A stretch of 60,742 nucleotides of DNA. Origin: Bacillota bacterium (lineage in GTDB: Bacteria; Bacillota; Sulfobacillia; JAJYWN01; JAJZPE01). Every line of letters starts with the position of its first letter. Position 1 is the stretch's first letter. The translations under genes and the position numbers were made by a program. Where the stretch lies: contig DASXUT010000196.1 of assembly GCA_036504675.1 (NCBI GenBank), positions 1 to 60,742 on the forward strand, given 5' to 3'. Positions 37,888 through 46,513 of this stretch are shown piece by piece. The notes beneath the pieces were generated by a model. It searched no databases and was not told where the DNA came from. It worked only from the letters and a program-made list of their open reading frames with translations.

Positions 37888-39195
37888 ATGAAACTCGCCG
37901 TCATCGGGGGCGGCTCCAGCTACACCCCCGAACTCATCGAAGGCCTGATCAAGAACCGCGACGCTCTACCCGTCACCGAGTTGGCCCTGGTCGACGTGGC
38001 CAATGACGAGGCCCAGTTCAAGGTGGGAGTCATCGCCGACCTGACCCGGCGGATGTTGCGCCGGGCCGGGCTGGACGTCGCGGTGTCGGCCACGACCGAG
38101 CGCCGGGCGGCCATCGAGGGAGCGGCCTACGTCGTCACCCAGTTCCGGGTCGGCGGTCTGGCGGCCAGGGCCCGCGACGAGCGCCTTCCCCTCAAGTACG
38201 GGGTCATCGGCCAGGAGACGACCGGTCCGGGCGGCTTCGCCAAAGCCCTGAGGACCATCCCGGTCATTCTCGAGGTCTGCCGGGATATCCGCGAGCTGGC
38301 CCCCGACGCCTGGCTGGTCAACTTCACCAATCCCTCGGGGATCATCACCGAGGCCGTCGTCAAGCACGGCGGCGGGGTCAAGGTGGCGGGGCTCTGCAAC
38401 GTGCCCATCGGCATGCTCCGGGGGGCGGCCCAGTTCGCCGGGGTCGAACCGGAACGGGTCCGGATGGACTTCTGCGGCCTCAACCACCTGACCTGGGCCC
38501 GTCGGATCTACCTCGACGGCAACGACATCACTGAGTTCGCCCTGGCCCAGTTGGCGTCGGCGGCCGAGGCCGGCCTCCTTCCGCCGGACTACGCCTTCAG
38601 CCCCCGTTGGCTGCGCACGCTGGGCATGTTACCCTGCCCGTACCTCCGTTACTACTATGAGACCCAACGGATGCTGGAAGAGGAACAGAAGGCCGCGGCC
38701 GAGGGCGGGGAGGGCACCCGAGCCCAGGTCGTCCAGGCCGTCGAGAAGACCCTCTTCCAGAAGTACCAGGACCCCGATTTGGCCGAAAAACCGGAGGAGT
38801 TGTCCAAGCGGGGCGGGGCCTACTATTCGGAAGTGGCGGTGAACCTGATGACCGCCATCGAGACCGACCGCTGCGACATTCACATCGTCAATGTCCGCAA
38901 CGACGGGACCATCTCCGGTCTTTCGGACAACATCGTCGTCGAGGTCCCTTCCGTCGTCGGCCGGGATGGCCCGAAGCCCATCGCCGTCGGCCAGGTCGAG
39001 CCCAAGATCCGCGGGCTGATCCAGGTGGTCAAGGCCTATGAGGAGCTGACCGTCCAGGCCGGCGCCTTCGGTGACCGGGCAGCGGCCCTGGCCGCCCTGG
39101 CGACCCACCCGCTCGTGCCCGACGAGCGGGTGGCCGAGAAGCTGCTCGATGAGATCCTCGCCGTGAACGCCGAGCATCTGCCGCAGTTCAGATGA
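37888..39195 (+). CDS. Family 4 glycosidase (6-phospho-beta-glucosidase/alpha-galactosidase type)
   Basis: A 435-residue enzyme of the NAD- and Mn-dependent GH4 family. It has the dinucleotide loop VIGGGSSYTPEL, QFRVGG, NFTNPSGIIT, the metal Cys in GLCNVPIG and the metal His in CGLNHL. GH4 enzymes cleave glycosides by oxidation at C3 and elimination. GLCNVP and length favour the 6-phospho-beta-glucosidase branch. ATG at 37888 is preceded by GAGGTGA. No sugar transporter is adjacent, so the substrate is undetermined. Confidence 0.9.
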   Translation: MKLAVIGGGSSYTPELIEGLIKNRDALPVTELALVDVANDEAQFKVGVIADLTRRMLRRAGLDVAVSATTERRAAIEGAAYVVTQFRVGGLAARARDERLPLKYGVIGQETTGPGGFAKALRTIPVILEVCRDIRELAPDAWLVNFTNPSGIITEAVVKHGGGVKVAGLCNVPIGMLRGAAQFAGVEPERVRMDFCGLNHLTWARRIYLDGNDITEFALAQLASAAEAGLLPPDYAFSPRWLRTLGMLPCPYLRYYYETQRMLEEEQKAAAEGGEGTRAQVVQAVEKTLFQKYQDPDLAEKPEELSKRGGAYYSEVAVNLMTAIETDRCDIHIVNVRNDGTISGLSDNIVVEVPSVVGRDGPKPIAVGQVEPKIRGLIQVVKAYEELTVQAGAFGDRAAALAALATHPLVPDERVAEKLLDEILAVNAEHLPQFR

Positions 39196-39208
39196 GGGGG
39201 GAGCGGCT

Positions 39209-40183
39209 TTGCGCTACCTGTCCGGGAAGGACCTCCGGGGCCTGATCTCCATGGGCGAAGCCATCGACGCGGTGCGCTCAGGCTTCTCGGCCCTGTCGGC
39301 CGGCAATTCGATCACCCCGCTGCGCACGCCGATCGCCGCCGGTCGCCACGGCACCGTCCTGGTGATGCCGGTCTACCTTCCCCGCGAAAACACGACGACG
39401 GTCAAGGTCGTCTCCCTGTGCCCGGGGAACGTGGCCCGCGGCCTTCCTCTATTGCAGGCCCTCGTTCAGGTCTTTGACGGCGAGACCGGGACGCCGCTGG
39501 CGGTCATCGAGGGCGCCGGCCTGACCAGGCTCAGGACGGGAGCGGCCTCGGGCCTGGCCACCGACCTGCTGGCCAGGGCCGACAGTCACACAGCGGCGAT
39601 CATCGGGGCCGGCGTCCAGGGGGCGTCGCAGTTGGAGGCGGTCTGCGCGGTGAGGCCGATCACCGAAGCCTGGGCCTACGATCCAGATCGGACCAGACTC
39701 GAGGCCTTCTGCGCGCACCTGTCCGACGTGCTCCGTCGGCCCGTCCGGCCAGCCGGCACCGTCCACGAGGCGCTGGCCGGGGCCGACGTCGTCTGCACGG
39801 CGACCACCTCGTCACAGCCGGTCATCCCGGACGCTGCGGTCAGGGCGGGAACCCACGTCAACGCGGTCGGTGCCTATCGGCCCGAGGCCCGTGAGCTGCC
39901 GGGGGAACTCATCCGGCGAAGCCGGGTCTTCGTCGACTCTATCGACGCCTGCCTGGAGGAGGCGGGCGACCTTCTGATCCCCATCAAGCAAGGCCTGATC
40001 ACCCGGGAGCACCTGGCCGGGGAGATCGGGCAACTGGTCAATGGCACCGTGAGCGGCCGCCTTGACGACCGCCAGGTGACTGTGTTCAAGTCGGTCGGGG
40101 TGGCCGTGCAGGACGGGGCGGTGGCCGCGATCGTCGCCCGCCAGGCGGAACTCCTCGGGATCGGGATCGCGCTGCCGATCTGA
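39209..40183 (+). CDS. Ornithine cyclodeaminase/mu-crystallin family protein
   Basis: A 324-residue NAD(P)-binding protein with the family features SMGEAIDAVRSGF, TVKVVSLCPGN, a Rossmann loop AAIIGAGVQGASQLEAV and KSVGVAVQDGAVAA. Members include ornithine cyclodeaminase, alanine dehydrogenase of archaea and ketimine reductases, so the substrate cannot be assigned. The TTG start has GAGGGGGGAG upstream. It follows the GH4 gene by 13 bases, and a GntR regulator lies downstream. Confidence 0.87.
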   Translation: MRYLSGKDLRGLISMGEAIDAVRSGFSALSAGNSITPLRTPIAAGRHGTVLVMPVYLPRENTTTVKVVSLCPGNVARGLPLLQALVQVFDGETGTPLAVIEGAGLTRLRTGAASGLATDLLARADSHTAAIIGAGVQGASQLEAVCAVRPITEAWAYDPDRTRLEAFCAHLSDVLRRPVRPAGTVHEALAGADVVCTATTSSQPVIPDAAVRAGTHVNAVGAYRPEARELPGELIRRSRVFVDSIDACLEEAGDLLIPIKQGLITREHLAGEIGQLVNGTVSGRLDDRQVTVFKSVGVAVQDGAVAAIVARQAELLGIGIALPI

Positions 40184-40654
40184 CCCGGTTGGCCGCCGGT
40201 CGCGCCCGCTGACCGGTCCCCCGCCGCCGGCCGCCCGCTTTCCCCGCCCCGGTTCGACAAACCCGCATACCCGCATGACCACTGAACCCGGGCCATCCGC
40301 CCGGGCTCAGTCATTTACCGCCCGCCCGACAACATGGCACTCTAGCTGGAGCTTAAAGATCTACTTACCTATCCACCCAGGGGCGGCAGGAAGAAGAATC
40401 CCAATTGTGCAATCACGCGGTATCCCAAACGAGCAGAACGTGTGGAGTGGCGAAAGAGAGGGATAAGCCGGTCGAACGCTCCGCCCATGGTCACAAATGG
40501 CCTGCCAAGTCCCGCTCAGCTCTAACGCGCCAGTCGGCCGGATGACCGATAAACATGGTCCACCAGCAACTCGGCGGAAGGACTCGGTCAATTCCTGCCG
40601 AATAGCGGGACCTCGGGGTATACCATTTAGTCTACCGGCTTGGAGGTCTAGAGT
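40184..40654. terminator. Intergenic stretch with a terminator-like hairpin at 40281-40311
   Basis: ACTGAACCCGGGC pairs with GCCCGGGCTCAGT with one mismatch and a CATCC loop; only CATTT follows. The rest of the 470 bases shows no gene. GGTATACC near 40618, shortly before the GntR gene, is a small palindrome that could serve that regulator. Confidence 0.5.
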
Positions 40655-41317
40655 TTGGACAAGACGTCTTCCAAAACTCGATGGTCCGAATGCTACGCCC
40701 AGTTGAGATCGGCCATTGAGAGGGGCGAATTCGCGCAGGGTAGCCGCCTCGTCGAGCGAGATATCTGCGAACAGTTCGGAGTGAGTCGGGCGACTCTCAG
40801 GACCGTCATTCACCGATTAGCTTCCCAAGGCATCGTTCAGCTCGAGCCCCGCCGCGGGGCCCAGGTCATGAAGCTGGGGGTCCAGGACGTCGCCGACGTC
40901 CTCGAGGTCCGCGAGGTCCTCGAAGGGCTGGCCGCTTCGAAGGCCGCCTCCCAGGCCACCCAGGAGGATATCGCCGAGTTGCGACGCTTGATCGGGCTGA
41001 TGGAGAAGGCCGTCAAGAACGCCGACTACTATGAGTACAACAGCTTCAACCGGTGTTTCCACGAGGCCATCATCACCGCCAGCCGGAACGCCAAGGTCAT
41101 CGATGCCCTGGCCACCATCCGGGCCCAACTGGTCCAGGTCCACGTGCGCGGCCTGCTCATGCCCGGCCGTGCCCAGCACTCGTTGGAAGAGCACCAGAGG
41201 CTTCTCGCGGCCATCCAGAAACACGACCCCGCGGCGGCGGAAGCGGCCGCCCGTGCCCATGTCCAGAACCACATGCAGGCGACCCTGTCGGCCCTGCAGC
41301 GAGGGGTGGCCATCTAA
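40655..41317 (+). CDS. GntR-family transcriptional regulator (FCD/VanR type)
   Basis: A 220-residue protein. The N-terminal winged helix has LRSAIERGEFAQGSRLVERD and FGVSRATLRTVIHRLASQG. The C-terminal all-helical FCD ligand domain has metal-binding-type residues (FHEAII, EEHQRLLAAI). FCD regulators answer to small organic acids. The TTG at 40655 fits the family length. It probably controls the neighbouring GH4/cyclodeaminase genes or the UbiX module, but no operator could be proven. Confidence 0.88.
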   Translation: MDKTSSKTRWSECYAQLRSAIERGEFAQGSRLVERDICEQFGVSRATLRTVIHRLASQGIVQLEPRRGAQVMKLGVQDVADVLEVREVLEGLAASKAASQATQEDIAELRRLIGLMEKAVKNADYYEYNSFNRCFHEAIITASRNAKVIDALATIRAQLVQVHVRGLLMPGRAQHSLEEHQRLLAAIQKHDPAAAEAAARAHVQNHMQATLSALQRGVAI

Positions 41318-41481
41318 GATAGGTCGGGCCGCCGGCCCCCGCGCGCCCGAGGGGGGAGGGGCGCGGGCTTGAAAGCCCGACCGCCGAGGGGTTTGCGGGG
41401 ATGGCCAACTTGTCCCGGAAGGCCCGTGCAGTCAGGGAGGAAATCGCCCTAATTGCCAGACCACACCATTTGGGAGACTGA

Positions 41482-41987
41482 TGTGGCAGTCCACACCAAC
41501 CATAGAGACGCTGGGTCGGCGACTCAAGGAGCTGGCCGACACCGAGGGGGTCGACCGCTTCGGGGTGGCGACCTCGTCGACGCGATGCTCGAGCCGGTCG
41601 CCGACCAGAATGACCGCATGGCCGGCCTGACATATCGCTATTACTATTATGAGATGGTCAACGGGATCCTCAGCCGGGCCTACGCCGTGTCGGCTTCTGG
41701 TCATCACCCCCGACCATGGCCCGCGGGTCCGCTTCGCCACCGTCCTCACCGACGCCCCCCTGACCGCCGGGAAGCCCCGACCGGAAGGATGCGGCTCCTG
41801 TGACGCCTGCATCAAGGCTTGCCCGGCGGGTGCCTTCACCGGCCGCTCCTTCGATCCCGGCGAGGAACGCGGGCGGCGCAAGGATAGTTGGGGGGTCAAG
41901 GAGAACGGTAATCTATGTGGAATCTGTGTGCTGACCTGCCCCTACGGGCGGCGGCGCCAACCGGCCGACCCGGCGCCGGCCCGCTAG
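41482..41987 (+). pseudogene. Decayed QueG-like 4Fe-4S protein
   Basis: Parts of one family member appear in three frames. First is TIETLGRRLKELADTEGVDR with FGVATS (from ATG 41482). Next is LTYRYYYYEMVNGILSRAY in another frame. Last is LVITPDHGPRVRFATVLTD with CGSCDACIKACPAGAFTG and LCGICVLTCPYG in the third. The middle of the protein is missing. The ferredoxin part has two full CxxCxxxC-type sites, but the gene cannot give one product. Intact relatives are epoxyqueuosine reductase-like iron-sulfur proteins; a complete paralog lies at 44649. Confidence 0.8.
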
Positions 41988-42016
41988 ACCCGCCGGGTCA
42001 AGGAGGCGAACCAACT

Positions 42017-42592
42017 ATCAGACTTGTCGTCGGGATCACCGGGGCGACCGGGGCGATCTACGGCATCCGGCTTCTCGAGGTGGCCAAGAAGCTCGGCGTG
42101 GAGACCCACCTCGTGATGTCCCCCTATGCCGCCAAGAACATCGAGATCGAGACAGGCCGCTCGGTGGCTGAGGTCGAGGCCACGGCCCATCGCGTCCATG
42201 CCTTCAACGACCTCGGGGCGTCCATCTCCAGCGGCTCCTTCGTGACCGCCGGGATGGTCGTCGTCCCCTGCTCCATCAAGACCCTCTCCGGCATCGCCAA
42301 CTCCTACAACGACACGCTGGTCATCAGGGCGGCCGACGTCTGCCTCAAAGAGCGGCGGAAGCTCGTCCTGGTGGTCAGGGAGACCCCCCTCCACCTGGGG
42401 CACCTGCGGTTGATGACGGCCGTGACCGAGATGGGCGGGGTGATCATGCCGCCGGTACCCGCCTTCTATCACTCCCCAAAGACCATCGGCGACCTGGTCG
42501 ACCAGACCGTCGGCAAGGCCCTCGACCAGTTCGGCATCGACGCCGGGCTGTTCCGTCGCTGGCGCGAGGGCGGGGAAGGGGACGACCGATGA
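42017..42592 (+). CDS. ubiX: UbiX-like flavin prenyltransferase
   Basis: A protein of about 190 residues with the FMN and phosphate motifs GITGATGAIYG, VVPCSIKTLSGIA, RAADVCLKERRKLVLVVRE (in parts) and PPVPAFYHSP. UbiX attaches a dimethylallyl group to FMN to make prenyl-FMN for UbiD decarboxylases. AAGGAGG lies at 42000-42006, but no ATG, GTG or TTG follows in frame; ATC at 42017 or ACT at 42014 occupy the start position. The frame is open upstream through the broken QueG-like gene. It overlaps the next gene by four bases. Confidence 0.85.
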   Translation: MRLVVGITGATGAIYGIRLLEVAKKLGVETHLVMSPYAAKNIEIETGRSVAEVEATAHRVHAFNDLGASISSGSFVTAGMVVVPCSIKTLSGIANSYNDTLVIRAADVCLKERRKLVLVVRETPLHLGHLRLMTAVTEMGGVIMPPVPAFYHSPKTIGDLVDQTVGKALDQFGIDAGLFRRWREGGEGDDR

Positions 42593-43449
42593 CCCCTCGT
42601 TTCGCCGGCACGGTGGCCTCGGGAGCCCACGAAGCCGGAGGGTTTGTCGCCCTGCCGTGGTTCCGCGATTGGCTCAAGAGCCGTTTCGGATTCGACCCCT
42701 TTTCGGGAACCCTGAATCTACGCGACGTCTCGCCGGACGGTCTGGCCGAAACGCTGTTGCGGCGGGGGACGGCCCTCGTCCCCCCAAGCGACCAGTTCTG
42801 CCTGTCCATGGTCCTCCCGGTGAAGCTGGATCGCGCCCCGGAGGAGCCGGCCGCCATCGTCCGCCCGCTGGTGGCGGCCTATCCAGCGGGCGCCGCCGAG
42901 ATCGTCGCTCCCGTGCGCCTGCGGGAAAGGCTAGGCCTGGCCGACGGCGATGAGCTGGCCTTCCAGGTCGACGACGGGCGGACCGCCGGTGGCTGGCGAG
43001 CGGCGGGGGAGGCCGGCGTCCAGGCCGGTGGGCCGGCCGGCGTCCAGGCGGGCGCGGTCGCCGTCGATGTCGAGACGAGCGGGGGCCAGGTTCGCCTGTC
43101 GGCCTCCTGGTCAAAGACCGCCGACGGGATCACGGTCCAACTTTATGGCGGGCTTCCCCATGTCGGGGCGGTCGCCGTGGCCTACCCCAGGCCGAGCCTC
43201 AGAGACCCGAGCCGGCCCAGCGCGACCTCCTCGGTCCTGACCCGGCTTGGGCACAAGGACGATTTCCTCGCCCGGCCGGCCTCAGAGCTGCTGGCCAAGG
43301 CTCTTGACGCGCCGGCGGTGGTGGTCGCCGGGGTCCACGTCGGGCCAAGCGGCACCTATCAGGCCCCCGGCGACCTCGTGGACGCCCTCATCGGCGCGGT
43401 GCCGCGGCTGGTCGAGGCCATCGTGGCGGCGGTCGGGCGCGGATCGTGA
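42589..43449 (+). CDS. Riboflavin kinase (CTP-type, DUF120) fused to an LpdD-like prenyl-FMN chaperone domain
   Basis: Residues 1-125 match archaeal CTP-dependent riboflavin kinase: GTVASGAHEAGGFVALPWF, GFDPFSGTLNLRD, PVRLRERLGLADGDEL. After an Ala/Gly-rich linker, residues about 165-285 resemble LpdD (LYGGLPHVGAVAV, GHKDDFLARPASE, VVVAGVHVG), the small partner of gallate-type UbiD decarboxylases thought to handle prenylated flavin. The gene overlaps ubiX (ATGA). The fusion would make FMN for UbiX and then handle the product. No UbiD is in the window. The biochemical role is inferred from domains and context. Confidence 0.75.
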   Translation: MTPRFAGTVASGAHEAGGFVALPWFRDWLKSRFGFDPFSGTLNLRDVSPDGLAETLLRRGTALVPPSDQFCLSMVLPVKLDRAPEEPAAIVRPLVAAYPAGAAEIVAPVRLRERLGLADGDELAFQVDDGRTAGGWRAAGEAGVQAGGPAGVQAGAVAVDVETSGGQVRLSASWSKTADGITVQLYGGLPHVGAVAVAYPRPSLRDPSRPSATSSVLTRLGHKDDFLARPASELLAKALDAPAVVVAGVHVGPSGTYQAPGDLVDALIGAVPRLVEAIVAAVGRGS

Positions 43450-43838
43450 GGCCCCGATCCGCGCCGCAGCCCGTGGCGCCGCCGGTCGTTCGCCCCTGCC
43501 AGTCACAGGACGCCGGGGCCATCGCCGCCCTCCTCCGGGAACTGTCCGAGACCGCCGCTCGAGTGCGCCGGTTCCTGAGCGACTGCCGAGCTGCCCCCGG
43601 CGTCTACTCGAACTACCTGGCCGAACTGGATGGCCGAGCGGCCGGGTTCCTATCGGCCGTCTTCTACGAGACGCCGTTCCACGCCAAGGGCACCTGCCTC
43701 ATCAATGAACTCGTCGTCGCCCGGGGCGCCCGGGGACGGGGCGTCGGCCGGGGGCTGGTCGAGACCGTCCGCGAAGAGGCCCGCCGCCGCGGCTTCGACG
43801 AGGAGTATGTCCTGCTGGGACAGGAGTTTGAGCAATGA
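43446..43838 (+). CDS. GNAT-family N-acetyltransferase
   Basis: A 130-residue GNAT domain. The acetyl-CoA loop is RGARGRGVGRGLVETV after the strand CLINELVVA. The C-terminal strand is short and ends with GQEFEQ, so the last elements of the fold are reduced. The substrate is unknown. It overlaps the riboflavin kinase fusion by four bases, so it is probably co-transcribed with ubiX. Confidence 0.78.
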   Translation: MRPRSAPQPVAPPVVRPCQSQDAGAIAALLRELSETAARVRRFLSDCRAAPGVYSNYLAELDGRAAGFLSAVFYETPFHAKGTCLINELVVARGARGRGVGRGLVETVREEARRRGFDEEYVLLGQEFEQ

Positions 43839-43872
43839 AGCGCCGAAGCGCCGCCGTCCGGGCGGCGCTTAT

Positions 43873-44502
43873 TCATGTCTGGCGGGCCTTCGACCGATCG
43901 TAGTGACGACGGGCCTTCGCCCGGTTGCCGCAATCGTCCATGCTGCACCAGCGTCGCTGACCGTTGCGGGAGGTGTCCAGGAAGACCCAGCCGCAAAGGG
44001 GGTCGGCGCACAGACCGACACGGCCCAGCCGGTCGCGAGAGGTCAGGAGGTCGGCCGCCGAATACACCACCGGCCAGACCACCCGGTTGAGATTCGGCTG
44101 GTCTTCGGCCCACGACCATTCAAAGCCGGCGCCGGCCGCCCGCAGCCTGGCCATGGACAGGACTTCGGCGAGGGCCGCGTTGACCAGCTCGAGGTCGGTG
44201 GCCTCCGCTGAGCGGCCGCCGATCCGGGCGGAGAAGATGCGGAACAGGGCTTCCCGGAGCACGATGGCCCGGCGGAGGGCGGCCAAGGCCGCCTTCGGGG
44301 CCTTCTCGACCGCCCGGACCAGCCGCCCGGCCATCCTGGCATCGATGGCCCCGGCCTGACGGCCCCACGAGATCAGGTCGCCGTAGTCGCTGAGAAGCTC
44401 CACCGGCTCGTCGGCCAGCCGCCAGTCGACGGTGTTCACGAAATCCAGGGGGAGGACCCCAGCGGTGAACTTGTAGGTTTTTTCGCCCACCTGGGTCGAC
44501 AC
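43873..44502 (-). CDS. CGNR zinc-finger (ABATE-domain) regulator
   Basis: A 209-residue protein: an ABATE-type N-terminal domain (LDFVNTVDWR, LREALFRIFSAR) and a C-terminal CGNR finger (CADPLCGWVFLDTSRNG, then CSMDDCGNRAKARRH) with four cysteines. These are DNA-binding regulators of unknown ligand. It is divergent from the 4Fe-4S gene at 44649, and palindromes TAACCGGTTA lie between them, which fits auto- and cross-regulation. Confidence 0.87.
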   Translation of the reverse strand: MSTQVGEKTYKFTAGVLPLDFVNTVDWRLADEPVELLSDYGDLISWGRQAGAIDARMAGRLVRAVEKAPKAALAALRRAIVLREALFRIFSARIGGRSAEATDLELVNAALAEVLSMARLRAAGAGFEWSWAEDQPNLNRVVWPVVYSAADLLTSRDRLGRVGLCADPLCGWVFLDTSRNGQRRWCSMDDCGNRAKARRHYDRSKARQT

Positions 44503-44535
44503 TTACAGCCCACCTCCGGTGGGGGGCCAGCGCTA

Positions 44536-44611
44536 TAACCAGTTAAGTGGCTATTGACCGGTTAGGCCAAAGGAGCTACAATCTAACTGTCAAGATAAGC
44601 TTAACCGGTTA
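44536..44611. promoter_or_regulatory. Promoter with three TAACCGGTTA-like palindromes
   Basis: TAACCAGTTA (44536), TGACCGGTTA (44555) and TAACCGGTTA (44602) are variants of one palindrome. TTGACC at 44554 and TACAAT at 44577, 17 bases apart, form the promoter of the rightward gene. The second palindrome covers its -35 and the third lies after the transcription start. The CGNR regulator is the likely binder. Confidence 0.7.
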
Positions 44612-44648
44612 TGGGGACCCAGTCAAGGACCACGGGGGAGGTCTGACC

Positions 44649-45644
44649 ATGAGCCAGCTCCGGGATTCGATGGAGGCCTGGGCCCGGGACCACGGTTACA
44701 GGGTGGCCTTCGACCGGCCTGAGGTGCTCGACGTCGTCCGCGCCGATATCGAGGAACGCCGGCGCCGCGAGGAGTTCGATCGGGTCTTCTTCGACAGTGC
44801 CATCGCCACGTTACCGCTTCTAGGTCCGGCCGAGCTGGAGGGGATGAAGACCCTCCTTCTGGTCAGCGTCCCGCGGCCGGCTCATCGCCTGACCTTCCAA
44901 ACCGCCGACGGCCCCTTCGAGGCGATCGTGCCCCCGACCTATCGGGAGTACCCTACGGCCATGAGGACGAGGGAGCAACTGCTGGCCGGTCCGCTGGCCG
45001 GCTACCGGCTGACCAGGGTCGGCTCGCCGATCAAGGGCGCCGCCGCCCGGCTGGGTCTGGCCCGCTACGGCCGGAACAACATCACCTACGTTCCCGGCTT
45101 CGGCAGCTATCACCAGCTGGTCGGCCTGTTGACCGACGCCGACCTGGGGGTGGATACGGCCGGGGGGAGGGCCTCTGGGGACCCGGCTGAAGTCCCGCTA
45201 ATGGCCGAGGAGTGCGAAGGTTGCTGGGCCTGCCGCGCGGCCTGCCCGACGGGGGCCATCGGCGACGACCGCTTCCTCCTGCACACCGAACGCTGCGTCA
45301 CCTTTTGGAACGAGAGCGATTGGTCGTGGCCGGACTGGATGAGCCCGACCGCCCACAACTGCATCGTCGGCTGCCTCGCCTGCCAGGAGGCCTGTCCCCA
45401 GAACGCCGGCCGCCTGCGGTGCGAACCCCTGGGACCGGCCTTCACCGCCGAGGAGACCGGGTGGGTCCTGGCCGGCCCGCCAAAGGACGGGGACGGGGGC
45501 CGGGACGGGGGTGCGGTCGCGACAGCAAGCGCGGCCCAATGGGCGGCCATCGTCGCCAAGCTGACCGAACTGGGCTTGAACGGCTACGAGACGATCGTCA
45601 CCCGCAACCTCAGCGCCCTCATGGAGGCCCGCCGGGCCGGCTGA
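44649..45644 (+). CDS. Double 4Fe-4S protein related to epoxyqueuosine reductase
   Basis: A 331-residue protein. The N-terminal half has a weak vitamin-B12-reductase-like region (LLLVSVPRP, GSPIKGAAARLGLARYGRNN). The C-terminal half has a ferredoxin module with CEGCWACRAACPTGAI and CLACQEACPQN, plus conserved Cys in TERCVTFW. It differs from true QueG in length and in lacking the C-terminal HEAT-like repeat. It may act as a reductase on a corrinoid or other cofactor. ATG at 44649 has GGGAGG upstream. Confidence 0.8.
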   Translation: MSQLRDSMEAWARDHGYRVAFDRPEVLDVVRADIEERRRREEFDRVFFDSAIATLPLLGPAELEGMKTLLLVSVPRPAHRLTFQTADGPFEAIVPPTYREYPTAMRTREQLLAGPLAGYRLTRVGSPIKGAAARLGLARYGRNNITYVPGFGSYHQLVGLLTDADLGVDTAGGRASGDPAEVPLMAEECEGCWACRAACPTGAIGDDRFLLHTERCVTFWNESDWSWPDWMSPTAHNCIVGCLACQEACPQNAGRLRCEPLGPAFTAEETGWVLAGPPKDGDGGRDGGAVATASAAQWAAIVAKLTELGLNGYETIVTRNLSALMEARRAG

Positions 45645-45646
45645 GC

Positions 45647-46429
45647 CTACACCCCCAGCACGTTGAAGCCGTTGTCGGCGTGGATGACCTCGCCGGTGAC
45701 GCACCGCGACAGGGGCGAAGCCAGGAACAGCCCGACGTCGCCGACCTCCTCGACGGTGATGTTCCGGCGGAGCGGGGCCCGCTCCTCGACCACGTCGCGC
45801 AGGTGGCTAAGGCCCTTCACGGCGCTGGCGGCCAGGGTCTTGAGGGGACCGGCGGAAATGGCGTTGACCCTGATGTTGGCCGGTCCCAGCTCGGCGGCCA
45901 GGTAGCGCACGTTGCACTCGAGGGCCGACTTGGCCGTGGCCATGACGTTATAACGCTCGACGACCTTCTCGGCGGCCAGGTAGGTCATCGTCATGATCGA
46001 CCCGCCGCCGGCCGCCTCCATCAGCGGCCGCGCGTGGCGGGCCGCCTCGATCAGCGAGTAGGCCGAGACGTGGTGGGCCAGCGCGTAGCCATCCCAACTG
46101 ATGTCGGTGAAGGTCCCGATGAGGTCCTCCCGGTTGGCGTAGGCCACCGAGTGGACGAGGACGTCGAGCCGGCCCCAGTCCCGGCCGACCTGTTCGAAAA
46201 GGGTCTTGACCTCTTCGCCCTTGAGGACGTCACACGGATAGATCGGCACCCGCTCCCCGCCGGGCAGTCCCCCGACCAGCTCCTCCACGTTCTCCTTGAA
46301 GCGGTCGTCGGCATAGGTGAAGGCCAGATCGGCCCCCTCGCGTTGAAGGGCCTGGGCGATCCCCCAGGCGATCGAGCGCTTGTTGGCGACCCCCATGATC
46401 AGACACTTCTTGCCGGCCATCAAAGCCAT
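45647..46429 (-). CDS. fabI: Enoyl-ACP reductase (NADH), FabI
   Basis: A 260-residue short-chain dehydrogenase of the FabI type: GKKCLIMGVANKRSIAWGIA, SVAYA (VLVHSVAYANREDL), the catalytic Tyr and Lys in YNVMATAK (Tyr-x6-Lys) and SAGPLKTLAAS. It performs the last reduction in fatty acid elongation and is the triclosan target. ATG at 46429 is preferred; longer starts add residues not seen in the family. Its 3' end almost touches the convergent Fe-S gene. Confidence 0.94.
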   Translation of the reverse strand: MALMAGKKCLIMGVANKRSIAWGIAQALQREGADLAFTYADDRFKENVEELVGGLPGGERVPIYPCDVLKGEEVKTLFEQVGRDWGRLDVLVHSVAYANREDLIGTFTDISWDGYALAHHVSAYSLIEAARHARPLMEAAGGGSIMTMTYLAAEKVVERYNVMATAKSALECNVRYLAAELGPANIRVNAISAGPLKTLAASAVKGLSHLRDVVEERAPLRRNITVEEVGDVGLFLASPLSRCVTGEVIHADNGFNVLGV

Positions 46430-46513
46430 GCGGCTTGTCCCCCGTTCGGTTAAGACGTGACCATTAAGACCAGATGCCAAGGATGGTTCGACGCCGGGCG
46501 GGTCGACTCCTCT

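Noticed and set aside
40612-40625. GGTATACC palindrome before the GntR gene as a further CsoR site
   Set aside because: The order of the arms is the reverse of TACCC-N4-GGGTA, so it does not fit CsoR; a GntR operator is possible but unproven.
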